Origin: Streptomyces scabiei 87.22
GTDB taxonomy: Bacteria > Actinomycetota > Actinomycetes > Streptomycetales > Streptomycetaceae
NCBI RefSeq assembly: GCF_000091305.1
Contig: NC_013929.1
Coordinates: 7,936,001 to 8,000,000, forward strand
Reading direction: 5' to 3'
Length of the DNA stretch: 64,000 nt
Shown here: positions 1-9,110 of the stretch, in pieces
Numbering within the stretch: position 1 is the stretch's first letter
Layout of the letters: each line of letters starts with the position of its first letter
Notes under the pieces: generated by a model
Database searches by the model: none
What the model was told of the DNA's origin: nothing
Seen by the model: the letters and a program-made list of their open reading frames with translations, nothing else
Program-made: the position numbers and the translations under genes

Positions 1-789
1 ACCTGGCACACGCGTGCGCACGCCGAGGGGGCGCGGGCGCATCTGCTGCGGCTGCTGGAGCGCCGGGTCGCGAAGGCCGCCGCCGTGGTCCTCGGCACCT
101 CCTCCGACCTGGTCGACCGGGCCCGCAGCCGGGGCGCACGCGACGCCCGGCTCGCCGCGGTCGCCCTGCCCGCACCGCGCCGGGCCGCCGCCGGCGAGGA
201 CCCGGACCGTCCCGCCAGCAAGGTCCGGGCCGAACTGGGTGCCACGGCACGTCCGTTGCTGATCGCCGTCGGCGCGCTCGAACGCCACCGGGGCTACGAG
301 ACCCTGCTCGACGCCGCCCGCGACTGGCGCGCCCTCGACCCGGCACCGCTGCTCGTCGTCGTGGGCGAGGGACCACTGCGGAGCGTGCTGCAGCGCCGTA
401 TCACGCAGGAGGAACTGCCCGTACGGCTGGCCGGGCGGCGCGACGACGTCCCCGAGCTGATCGAGGCCGCCGACCTCGCGGTGCTGCCCGGCGGCCCCGA
501 GGCCCGCCCCGCCCTCGCGCAGGAGGCGCTGCACGCGCGCGTGCCGCTCGTCGCGACCGCCGTCGGAGCGGTGACCGACCTGGTCGGCGACGGCGCCGAA
601 CTCGTCCCCCACGGCGACGCCGGGGCGCTCGCCCGGGCCGTCGTCCGTCTTCTCGACGACCCTGTCCGCTGCGCGCGGCTGCGGGAGCGGGGCACGCGGC
701 AGGCCGCCACCTGGCCGACCGAGGACGACACGGTGGCCCAGGTGCTCAGCGTCTACGACGAGCTGACCCGGCCGCGGCCCCTCGGCTGA
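1..789 (+). CDS. glycosyltransferase family 4, C-terminal part (5' end outside window)
   Basis: The reading frame is open from base 1, so the gene starts upstream of the window. About 262 residues are visible. They form the nucleotide-sugar-binding half of a GT-B glycosyltransferase: a hinge strand (LLIAVGALERHRGYETLL), a second Rossmann strand (LLVVVGEGPL) and the E-x7-E region (EARPALAQE) that contacts the donor in GT4 enzymes. After it comes the usual ATAVGAVTDLVGDGAELVPHGD stretch with a tail of helices. The role is transfer of a sugar from an activated donor to an unknown acceptor, in the cytoplasm. The next gene is convergent (stop codons 20 bp apart), so this is the last gene of a rightward unit. 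The family call is sure; substrate is not readable. Confidence 0.85.
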   Translation, partial: TWHTRAHAEGARAHLLRLLERRVAKAAAVVLGTSSDLVDRARSRGARDARLAAVALPAPRRAAAGEDPDRPASKVRAELGATARPLLIAVGALERHRGYETLLDAARDWRALDPAPLLVVVGEGPLRSVLQRRITQEELPVRLAGRRDDVPELIEAADLAVLPGGPEARPALAQEALHARVPLVATAVGAVTDLVGDGAELVPHGDAGALARAVVRLLDDPVRCARLRERGTRQAATWPTEDDTVAQVLSVYDELTRPRPLG

Positions 790-809
790 CCCCCGGCCCC
801 CGGCACGTC

Positions 810-2462
810 TCAGGAGACGTGCCGGCGGGCCCGCAGGGCCAGGCTCAGGGCCAGGACGGCCTGGGGGTCGTCCAGGTCGGTGCCGAGCAGTTCGCCGATG
901 CGGGCGAGGCGGTTGTAGAGGGTCTGGCGGTTGAGATGCAGCTCGCGGGCCGTCTCCGCCTTGCGGCCCGCGTGCGCGAGATACGTCTCCAGGGTGGGCA
1001 GCAGCGGAGGCTTGGCCCGGTCGTCGTGCTCGCGCAGGGGGCCGATCGCGCGGTCCACGAACGCGGCCAGGTCGGGGTGGTCGCGCAGCCGCCACAGCAG
1101 CAGGTCGATGTCGAGGCGCCGGGCGTCGTACCAGGGGCGGTCGGCCAGGCCCTGCGCGGCCGTCGCCGTCTCCGCCGCGTGCCGCAGCCCCGCCGAGGCG
1201 GCCGCCCAGCCCCCGGGCACGCCCACGACCACCACGGGCGGCCGCCCGCCCGGCCGCCGCATCCCGGCCCGCTCCGCCCCGGCCCGCAGGGCCGCCGCGG
1301 CCCGCTCGGCGACCGCCGGGCGCTCCGCCTCCGCGCGCAGTCCCAGCAGCAGCGGTACACGGCCTTCCACCGGGCGTACGCCGAGCAGGAGGGGTGCGCC
1401 CACCGAGGCCAGCTCCTCGGCCACCGCGCGGGCGAGGACGGCCCAGCCGCCCCCGTCGGGGGCGAGCCCGTCGGCGAGCTTCATGACCACGGGGAGCAGC
1501 GGGCCCGCACCCGGCCGGAAGCCCAGGACGCGGGCCTGCGCCGGCGCGTCCTCGGCCCGGACGCGGCCCTCGGCGAGGTCGGTGAGGAAGTCGCCCCGTC
1601 CGCGCGCCGCCAGTTCCTCCTCCTGGCGGGCCTGCATCAGGACCACGGCGAGGACCCCGGCCGCGCGCTCGGCGGCCATCCGGTGCACGGGCGCCAGGGG
1701 GCCGACGACGGGCAGCAGGACCAGGCGGGCCCGTACCGAGCCGGTGCCCGGACCGCCGCCCGGGACGTCGACGAGGGTCGTCCCGGCCGGGGGCGCGTCC
1801 TGGTGCCGGTCGCGCACCCCCTCCCACACCTGGAGCGGATCGGTGTCCGCCGGGCCCGCCCCGGCGGCGTACAGGAGCTGTCCGTCGGCGGTCTCCAGGA
1901 ACACCGGGTTGCCGCTGAAGTCGGCCAGGATGTCGAGGACCTGGGGGATCCCGCCCCCGCCGAGCAGCGCCTCGGTGCAGCGGCGGTGCACCTCCTCGGC
2001 CTGCTGCAGGAGCGCGTAGTGGCCGTTGACGATCTCGGTGTGGATCTCCTCGGTGACCGTCACGAACGCCACCTCGCGGTGCAGCTGGACGAGGGGGAGC
2101 CCGGCCGAGCGCGCCGTCTCGACCAGGGCCGCCGGCAACCGGGCGAAGCGCGGGCCCAGTTCGACGACCAGGGCCGAGATGCCGCGCTCGGCGAGGGTCC
2201 GCACGAACGCGCGCTGATCGGCGGGGCGGGTGCCGAGCCCGTAGCCGGTGGTCAGCAGCAGCTCGCCGCCCTTGAGGAGCGAGGCGATGTTCGGGACCTC
2301 GCCCGCGTGCACCCAGCGCACGGTCCGGTGCAGCCGGTCGGCACCGGCCAGGACCTCCGGCAGCCCGCCGCGCAGCCCGGGCAGCTCCAGGGCCCGCCGC
2401 ACGGTGATACCGCCCTGGGCCTCGCGGCCGTCACCTGGTGCGCGGCTGTCACGGGTGTCCAT
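810..2462 (-). CDS. PucR family transcriptional regulator
   Basis: 550 residues with the standard PucR layout. An N-terminal purine-catabolism regulatory domain begins near residue 18 (VRRALELPGLRGGLPEVLAGADRLHRTVRWVH). A long central GGDEF-like/CdaR region follows. The C-terminal PucR helix-turn-helix (ETYLAHAGRKAETARELHLNRQTLYNRLARI) covers the last 70 residues. Members bind DNA and respond to purine, sugar or amino-acid catabolites. The ATG at 2462 lacks a Shine-Dalgarno site but has TACCGT (2470-2475, complement) ending exactly 7 nt upstream, which suggests a leaderless transcript. It lies 21 bp after the FAD oxidoreductase, so co-transcription is also possible and that gene is the obvious candidate target (inference). 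Confidence 0.9.
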   Translation of the reverse strand: MDTRDSRAPGDGREAQGGITVRRALELPGLRGGLPEVLAGADRLHRTVRWVHAGEVPNIASLLKGGELLLTTGYGLGTRPADQRAFVRTLAERGISALVVELGPRFARLPAALVETARSAGLPLVQLHREVAFVTVTEEIHTEIVNGHYALLQQAEEVHRRCTEALLGGGGIPQVLDILADFSGNPVFLETADGQLLYAAGAGPADTDPLQVWEGVRDRHQDAPPAGTTLVDVPGGGPGTGSVRARLVLLPVVGPLAPVHRMAAERAAGVLAVVLMQARQEEELAARGRGDFLTDLAEGRVRAEDAPAQARVLGFRPGAGPLLPVVMKLADGLAPDGGGWAVLARAVAEELASVGAPLLLGVRPVEGRVPLLLGLRAEAERPAVAERAAAALRAGAERAGMRRPGGRPPVVVVGVPGGWAAASAGLRHAAETATAAQGLADRPWYDARRLDIDLLLWRLRDHPDLAAFVDRAIGPLREHDDRAKPPLLPTLETYLAHAGRKAETARELHLNRQTLYNRLARIGELLGTDLDDPQAVLALSLALRARRHVS

Positions 2463-2469
2463 GCAGCGG

Positions 2470-2475
2470 ACGGTA
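2470..2475 (-). promoter_or_regulatory. putative leaderless -10 element of the PucR gene
   Basis: TACCGT on the complement fits the TANNNT -10 consensus and is separated by exactly 7 nt from the ATG at 2462, the geometry expected when transcription starts at the start codon. No convincing -35 is visible. The same arrangement occurs at four other genes in the window. Confidence 0.4.
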
Positions 2476-2483
2476 CCCGGTCC

Positions 2484-3866
2484 TCAGGCCGGCGGGATGT
2501 TGTGGTTGAAGCGGAAGACGTTGTCGGGGTCGAACCGGGCCTTCACCGCCGTCAGCCGCCGGTGGTTGTCGACGCCGACGCCGGCCACCACCCGGTCGGC
2601 GCCCTCGTCGCCGACGAAGTTGAGGTAGACCGCCCCGGTGCTCCACGGCCGTACGTCCGCGCGCACGTCCCGCACCCACCGCATGCACCGCTCGTCGTCG
2701 GCCGGGTCCGCCCAGACGCCGAAGGGATGCACGACCCAGGGGGCGTCCCGGTACGGCACGGGGTACTGGGCGGGGCCGTCGGCGATCGCGCCGCCCAGCG
2801 GGAAGAGCACGTGCTGGGTGCCGGTGGGTACGGGCATCGACCAGGCGCGGGTGGCGAACACGTCCACCAACGGGTCCGGCAGACCGGTCAGATGCTCCGC
2901 CGACCAGTAGTTCCGCATGCCGGGCGGATCGTCGATCATGCACTGCACGTCCGCGTACGGCATCGCGCCGACGATCTCGGCCTCGTGCGCCATCGCCAGC
3001 AGCGGCTGGGCGGTCTTGCGCATGTCGTCCTCGGTGCCCGCGTACGTCAGCAGGACACCGCAGACCAGCTCGCCCACCAGGTGCTCGGGCACGAACTCCT
3101 CCGGCGGGCCGGTGAAGTACAGGACACCGCCGCTCGCCTCCCGCGGTCCCGTCTCGATGACCTCGCGGTACACGCGGATCACCTCGGGGCCGTGTTCCGG
3201 GCGGAAGAGCAGCAGGGCGACGGCGAACGCGGGCAGTTCGTGGAGCCGGAGGGTGAGGGCGGTGGCCACGCCGAAGTTCCCGCCGCCTCCGTGCAGCGCC
3301 CAGAAAAGGTCCGGGTTCTCCTCGGCGCTCGCGTGGACCGCCTGGCCGTCGGCGGTCACCAGGTCGACGCCGAGCAGGTTGTCGACGGCGAGCCCGAAGG
3401 TGCGGTCCAGCCAGCCGCTGCCGCCGCCGAGGACGAAACCGCCGACCCCGGTGGTCGACGCCCGGCCGCCGGTGGTCGCCAGGTGGTGCGGCTCGGTGGC
3501 GCGGTCGAGGTGGCTCATCGTGGCGCCGCCCTCGACCCGGGCGCTCAGGGAGCCGGGATCGACCGTGACGGCGTGCATCCGCCGCAGGTCGATGACGAGT
3601 CCGTTGTCGTTGAGGGCCATTCCGGCCACGCTGTGACCGCCGCCGCGCACCGCGATCGGCAGGTCCAGGTCACGGGCGAAGCGCACGGAACGGATGACGT
3701 CGCTGTCGTCCGCGCACTGCGCGATCACGGCCGGACGCCGGTCGATCATGGCGTTGAAGACGGTGCGGGCCTCGTCGTACCCCGGATCCTCCGGCGCGAA
3801 CACGTCGCCGGTCAGATCCTCGCGCAGCGCGGTGAGAGCCGCGCGCGCCTTCGAGAGGGGAGCCAT
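2484..3866 (-). CDS. FAD-binding oxidoreductase (BBE / berberine-bridge-like family)
   Basis: 460 residues. The start at 3866 follows AAAGGGGG on the complement with good spacing; longer frames upstream add only low-complexity sequence. The FAD-binding_4 domain is at about residues 40-210, with the GGGHSVAG motif whose histidine is the usual covalent flavin attachment point. A GGGGNFGVATAL segment lies in the substrate domain. The C-terminal BBE element (FDPDNVFRFNHNIPP) ends the protein. Family members oxidise sugars, alkaloid-like or polyketide substrates with oxygen. The specific substrate cannot be told. It is upstream of and in the same direction as the PucR regulator, 21 bp away. Confidence 0.9.
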   Translation of the reverse strand: MAPLSKARAALTALREDLTGDVFAPEDPGYDEARTVFNAMIDRRPAVIAQCADDSDVIRSVRFARDLDLPIAVRGGGHSVAGMALNDNGLVIDLRRMHAVTVDPGSLSARVEGGATMSHLDRATEPHHLATTGGRASTTGVGGFVLGGGSGWLDRTFGLAVDNLLGVDLVTADGQAVHASAEENPDLFWALHGGGGNFGVATALTLRLHELPAFAVALLLFRPEHGPEVIRVYREVIETGPREASGGVLYFTGPPEEFVPEHLVGELVCGVLLTYAGTEDDMRKTAQPLLAMAHEAEIVGAMPYADVQCMIDDPPGMRNYWSAEHLTGLPDPLVDVFATRAWSMPVPTGTQHVLFPLGGAIADGPAQYPVPYRDAPWVVHPFGVWADPADDERCMRWVRDVRADVRPWSTGAVYLNFVGDEGADRVVAGVGVDNHRRLTAVKARFDPDNVFRFNHNIPPA

Positions 3867-4110
3867 GGCGAGCCGCCCCCTTTCGGTCGGGGGACAGGGC
3901 TCCTTCCAGGCTAGGCGGAGGTGCCGGATCGGGCCTGTTCGAGGACCGGCCAGGGTCGCGGGCGAGGGCACGGGAGAGAGGTACGGGCGAGGGGTGCGGG
4001 CCACCCGTACCGGTGAGCGCAAGCGGTTGCCGCTCGCGCCTGCCCGCGCCCGGGTCCGCCGCCCCGTGCCCCGGTCCGCCGCCGTGCGCGCCGGACCGGA
4101 GGGCGCGCGC

Positions 4111-5913
4111 TCAGCCGCCGTACGCCCCCGAGGCGGTCAGCCGCAGGGCCGTGTCGATGAGGGGGACGTGGCTGAACGCCTGCGGGAAGTTGCCGACCTG
4201 GCGCTTGAGGACCGGGTCCCACTCCTCGGCGAGGAGCCCCAGGTCGTTGCGGAGGGAGAGCAGCTTCTCGAAGAGCTTGCGGGCCTCGTCCACGCGGCCG
4301 ATCATCGCCAGGTCGTCGGCCATCCAGAACGAGCAGGCGAGGAACGCTCCCTCGTCGCCCGGCAGTCCGTCCACGCCCTCCTCCTCGCCGGAGGTCGGGT
4401 AGCGCAGGATGAAGCCGTCCGGGGTCGACAGCTCGCGCTGGATCGCCTCGATGGTGCCGATGACCCGCTTGTCGTCCGGCGGCAGGAACCCCATCTGGGG
4501 GATGAGGAGCAGCGAGGCGTCCAGCTCCTTGGAGCCGTACGACTGGGTGAAGGTGTTGCGCTCCTTGTCGTACCCCTTCTCGCACACGTCCCGGTGGATG
4601 TCGTCGCGCAGCTCGCGCCACTTCTCCAGCGGGCCGTCCGCGTCCCCGGACTCGATGAGCTTGATCGTGCGGTCCACCGCCACCCAGGCCATGACCTTGG
4701 AGTGCACGAAGTGGCGGCGCGGGCCGCGCACCTCCCAGATGCCCTCGTCCGGCTCGTCCCAGTGGTCCTCCAGGTAGCGGATCAGCTTCAGCTGGAGCAG
4801 GGAGGCGTAGTCGTTGCGGGCCAGGCCCGTCATGTGGGCCAGGTGCAGGGCCTCGGTGACCTCGCCGTACACGTCCAGCTGGAGCTGGTGCGCGGCGCCG
4901 TTGCCGACCCGGACCGGCGCGGAGTTCTCGTAGCCGGGCAGCCACTCCAGCTCGGCCTCGCCCAGCTCCCGCTCACCGGCGATGCCGTACATGATCTGCA
5001 GGTTCTCCGGGTCGCCGGCGACGGCCCGCAGCAGCCACTCGCGCCAGGCGCGCGCCTCGTCGCGGTAGCCGGTGCGCAGCAGCGAGGAGAGGGTGATGGC
5101 CGCGTCCCGCAGCCAGGTGTAGCGGTAGTCCCAGTTGCGGACGCCGCCGATGTGCTCCGGGAGCGAGGTGGTCGGCGCGGCGACGATGCCGCCGGTGGGC
5201 GCGTACGTCAGGGCCTTCAGCGTGATCAGGGAGCGGACCACCGCCTCACGGTAGGGGCCGTGGTACGTGCACTGGTCCACCCAGTCGCGCCAGAACTCCT
5301 CCGTGGCCCGCAGCGAGGGCTCGGGCTCCGGCAGCGCCGGGGGCTGCTTGTGCGAGGGCTCCCAGGAGATCGTGAACGCGATCCGGTCGCCGGGCGTGAC
5401 CGTGAAGTCGGCGTAGGTGGTCAGCGCCTTGCCGTACGTCTCGCACTCGGTGTCGAACCACACCGAGTCCGGCCCGGCCACGGCCACCGTGCGCCCCTCG
5501 TGCTTGTGCACCCAGGGCACCACCCGGCCGTACGAGAAACGCATGCGCAGGGCCGAGCGCATCGGCACCCGGCCGCTGACGCCCTCCACGATCCGGATCA
5601 GCTGGGGGGCGCCGTCGCGCGGCGGCATGAAGTCCGTCACACGGACCGTGCCGCGCGGGGTGTCCCACTCGGATTCCAGGATCAGCGAGTCGCCGCGGTA
5701 CCGGCGGCGGGAGGCCGTCGGCGGCTCGGCGTCCGCGGCGTGCGCGGGTCCCAGTCTCCAGAATCCGTGTTCCTCGGTGCCGAGCAGTCCCGCGAAGACG
5801 GCGTGGGAGTCGAAGCGGGGCAGGCACAGCCAGTCGACCGTGCCGTCCCGGCAGACCAGCGCCGCTGTCTGCATGTCTCCGATGAGTGCGTAGTCTTCGA
5901 TGCGCCCGGCCAC
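4111..5913 (-). CDS. glycoside hydrolase family 15 protein (glucoamylase/trehalase-like)
   Basis: About 600 residues typical of the bacterial GH15 group. An N-terminal beta-sandwich opens with AGRIEDYALIGDMQTAALV and DGTVDWLCLPRFDS. The (alpha/alpha)6 catalytic barrel carries RNWDYRYTWLRDA, a likely acid region DEPDEGIWEVRG, and the C-terminal LLAEEWDPVLKRQVGNFPQAFSH. Enzymes of this type release glucose from alpha-glucans or hydrolyse trehalose. No signal peptide, so probably cytoplasmic. I prefer the GTG at 5913 because GGAG sits 6 nt upstream and the protein then starts at the conserved AGRIEDYALIGDM. A GTG at 5937 would add 8 residues. It diverges from pyrG. Whether it acts on trehalose or glucans is open. 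Confidence 0.9.
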   Translation of the reverse strand: MAGRIEDYALIGDMQTAALVCRDGTVDWLCLPRFDSHAVFAGLLGTEEHGFWRLGPAHAADAEPPTASRRRYRGDSLILESEWDTPRGTVRVTDFMPPRDGAPQLIRIVEGVSGRVPMRSALRMRFSYGRVVPWVHKHEGRTVAVAGPDSVWFDTECETYGKALTTYADFTVTPGDRIAFTISWEPSHKQPPALPEPEPSLRATEEFWRDWVDQCTYHGPYREAVVRSLITLKALTYAPTGGIVAAPTTSLPEHIGGVRNWDYRYTWLRDAAITLSSLLRTGYRDEARAWREWLLRAVAGDPENLQIMYGIAGERELGEAELEWLPGYENSAPVRVGNGAAHQLQLDVYGEVTEALHLAHMTGLARNDYASLLQLKLIRYLEDHWDEPDEGIWEVRGPRRHFVHSKVMAWVAVDRTIKLIESGDADGPLEKWRELRDDIHRDVCEKGYDKERNTFTQSYGSKELDASLLLIPQMGFLPPDDKRVIGTIEAIQRELSTPDGFILRYPTSGEEEGVDGLPGDEGAFLACSFWMADDLAMIGRVDEARKLFEKLLSLRNDLGLLAEEWDPVLKRQVGNFPQAFSHVPLIDTALRLTASGAYGG

Positions 5914-6474
5914 GTGCAACTCCAGTCGAACGGCCACGTCGTCGCCCCCCGAGGGGCGGTCGCTGTGCGGTGTGCGGTCAGGGGACCCATGGGATCGGCA
6001 AAGGAACCATGTTTCCAGAGTGATCCAAGGGACGGTGTCATGCGATGTCGCTCAACGATCCTCAACGCAAATGAGGCGGTCGTTGCTCAACGGACTGACG
6101 AGCTCTCATGATTGCCGGAGACGGGCGGGGGTGGTGCCGTCGCGCCGGCCGCGCTCGGCAGCGAGTGTCCGAAGAGGATACGACGCAGCGGAGGGCTGCG
6201 CGTCCCGCTCCCGGCAACACGAGTGGGCCGAACGGGTGAGCCCCTGGTGAAGATCGGCGAAGATCCGCCGACTGTCGTACGAGGTCCGTGTCGGCCCGTG
6301 CGCGGAGCGTGGCCGGAAGCGATCGTGTCGTGTCGCTGATACCCTGGTAGCCCGTGGACCGGTGGGCGCCCCGACGCAAGCAGGGACCCCCGAACCGCAG
6401 CGAAGGCACCCCCGACGGATGAGTTCGGGCGGCGGCCGACCCGCACACCGAACCGCGACCACGGGAGCCCCCTC
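5914..6474. other. intergenic region between divergent GH15 gene and pyrG
   Basis: 561 bp without a convincing gene. It must hold both divergent promoters. TACCCT at 6340-6345, preceded by TGA (extended -10 look), is the best pyrG -10 candidate and would leave a leader of roughly 120 nt. Near 6050-6105 the octamer CTCAACGA/CTCAACGG-type sequence occurs three times and CCTCA/TGAGG forms a short inverted repeat. No known riboswitch or attenuator motif is recognised. Confidence 0.4.
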
Positions 6475-8139
<1,665 letters not shown>

Positions 8140-8169
8140 AAAGCCGAGCGGCGCCCGAGCTGTACGGTG

Positions 8170-8213
8170 ACCGGGGTGCGCGTCCTTCGGGACGTGCGCC
8201 CCGGTTTCTTTTT
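8170..8213 (+). terminator. intrinsic terminator after pyrG
   Basis: A 16-bp stem (ACCGGGGTGCGCGTCC with its partner 8190-8205, two G-U pairs) closed by a TTCG tetraloop is followed by TTTCTTTTT. This textbook rho-independent terminator is unusual in its clean T-tract for such GC-rich DNA. It ends 24 bp before the next start codon. Confidence 0.9.
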
Positions 8214-8237
8214 GCACGTGTGGGAGGACGACGCGAC

Positions 8238-8864
8238 ATGACGATCAAGGACATCGCCGAGCAGTGGGAGGTCCGGGCGAGCCAGACGCCGTTCGTCGGC
8301 AAGAAGACCTCCGTCCGCACCGACGACGTGGTCATGCCCGACGGATCGGTCGTCCGCCGCGACTACCAGGTGCACCCCGGGTCCGTGGCCGTCCTCGCCG
8401 TGGACGACCAGGACCGGGTGCTGGTCATCCGCCAGTACCGCCACCCCGTCCGCGAGAAGCTGTGGGAGATCCCGGCGGGGCTGCTCGACGTGCCGGGGGA
8501 GAACCCGCTGCACGCCGCCCAGCGCGAGCTGTACGAGGAGGCGCACGTCAAGGCGGAGGAGTGGCGGGTCCTCACCGACGTCTACACCACGCCCGGCGGC
8601 TGCGACGAGGCCGTGCGGATCTTCCTGGCCCGGGACCTCTCCGAGGCCGAGGGCCGGAAGTTCGAGGTGGAGGACGAGGAGGCCGACATGGAGCTGGCCC
8701 GGGTGCCGCTGGACGAGCTGGTGCGGGGGGTGCTCGCGGGGGAGCTGCACAACAACTGCCTGGTGGTGGGCGTGCTGTCGCTGGTGGCGGCGCGCGGCGA
8801 GGGCGGGGTGGAGTCGCTGCGGCCGGCCGAGGCGCCGTGGCCCGCGCGGCCGTTCGAGATCTAG
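8238..8864 (+). CDS. Nudix hydrolase, ADP-ribose pyrophosphatase type
   Basis: 208 residues. The ATG at 8238 follows GGGAGG with 10-nt spacing. After a strand-rich N-terminus (VVRRDYQVHPGSVAVLAVDDQDRVLVIRQYRHPVREKLWEIPAGLLD) comes a Nudix box of the ADPRase variety: G-x6-E followed by RELYEEA. The terminal Gly of the consensus is replaced by a His (EEAHV). Members split ADP-ribose to AMP and ribose 5-phosphate. Position directly after pyrG is conserved in actinobacteria as I recall. A second, unrelated Nudix gene (17748-18473) lies further along in an ADP-ribose context. Confidence 0.9.
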   Translation: MTIKDIAEQWEVRASQTPFVGKKTSVRTDDVVMPDGSVVRRDYQVHPGSVAVLAVDDQDRVLVIRQYRHPVREKLWEIPAGLLDVPGENPLHAAQRELYEEAHVKAEEWRVLTDVYTTPGGCDEAVRIFLARDLSEAEGRKFEVEDEEADMELARVPLDELVRGVLAGELHNNCLVVGVLSLVAARGEGGVESLRPAEAPWPARPFEI

Positions 8865-8905
8865 GAGTGCCCGGGGTCGGAGCGAGCCGCGGGCGCGCTG
8901 CGGCC

Positions 8906-8937
8906 GGTCGCGCAGTCCCCCGCGCCCGTTGCGGGGC
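8906..8937. repeat. copy of a dispersed Streptomyces intergenic repeat (GGTCGCGCAG...CCCCGCGCCC)
   Basis: GGTCGCGCAGTCCCCCGCGC followed by CCGTTGCGGGGC resembles a short GC-rich element I have seen in many Streptomyces intergenic regions. A related copy is at 54077-54126. The 246-bp gap between the Nudix and TPR genes otherwise holds nothing recognisable apart from the next ribosome site. Confidence 0.4.
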
Positions 8938-9110
8938 ACGGACGTCTTCACGGCACCCCGACGATGCCGGTCGTACGATCTGCTGATCCGATCGAGCGAC
9001 CTCACCGCCCGGCTCCGCCCGGATCGTCGCAGAGCGTGAACTAGGCTCGGGAATCGCCCGCACCGGAGTCCCGGCGGGCTTGCTCGTGCGGTGGGACGGG
9101 AGAGTGACCC

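Noticed and set aside
819..3914. 1031-codon frame on the + strand opposite PucR and the FAD oxidoreductase
   Set aside because: Its amino-acid composition is that of an antisense shadow in GC-rich DNA, and both genes on the other strand have clear domains and starts.
8865..9110. xerD-like recombinase expected after the Nudix gene in some actinobacteria
   Set aside because: Only 246 bp are present and no fragment of an integrase can be recognised; simple absence from this locus.
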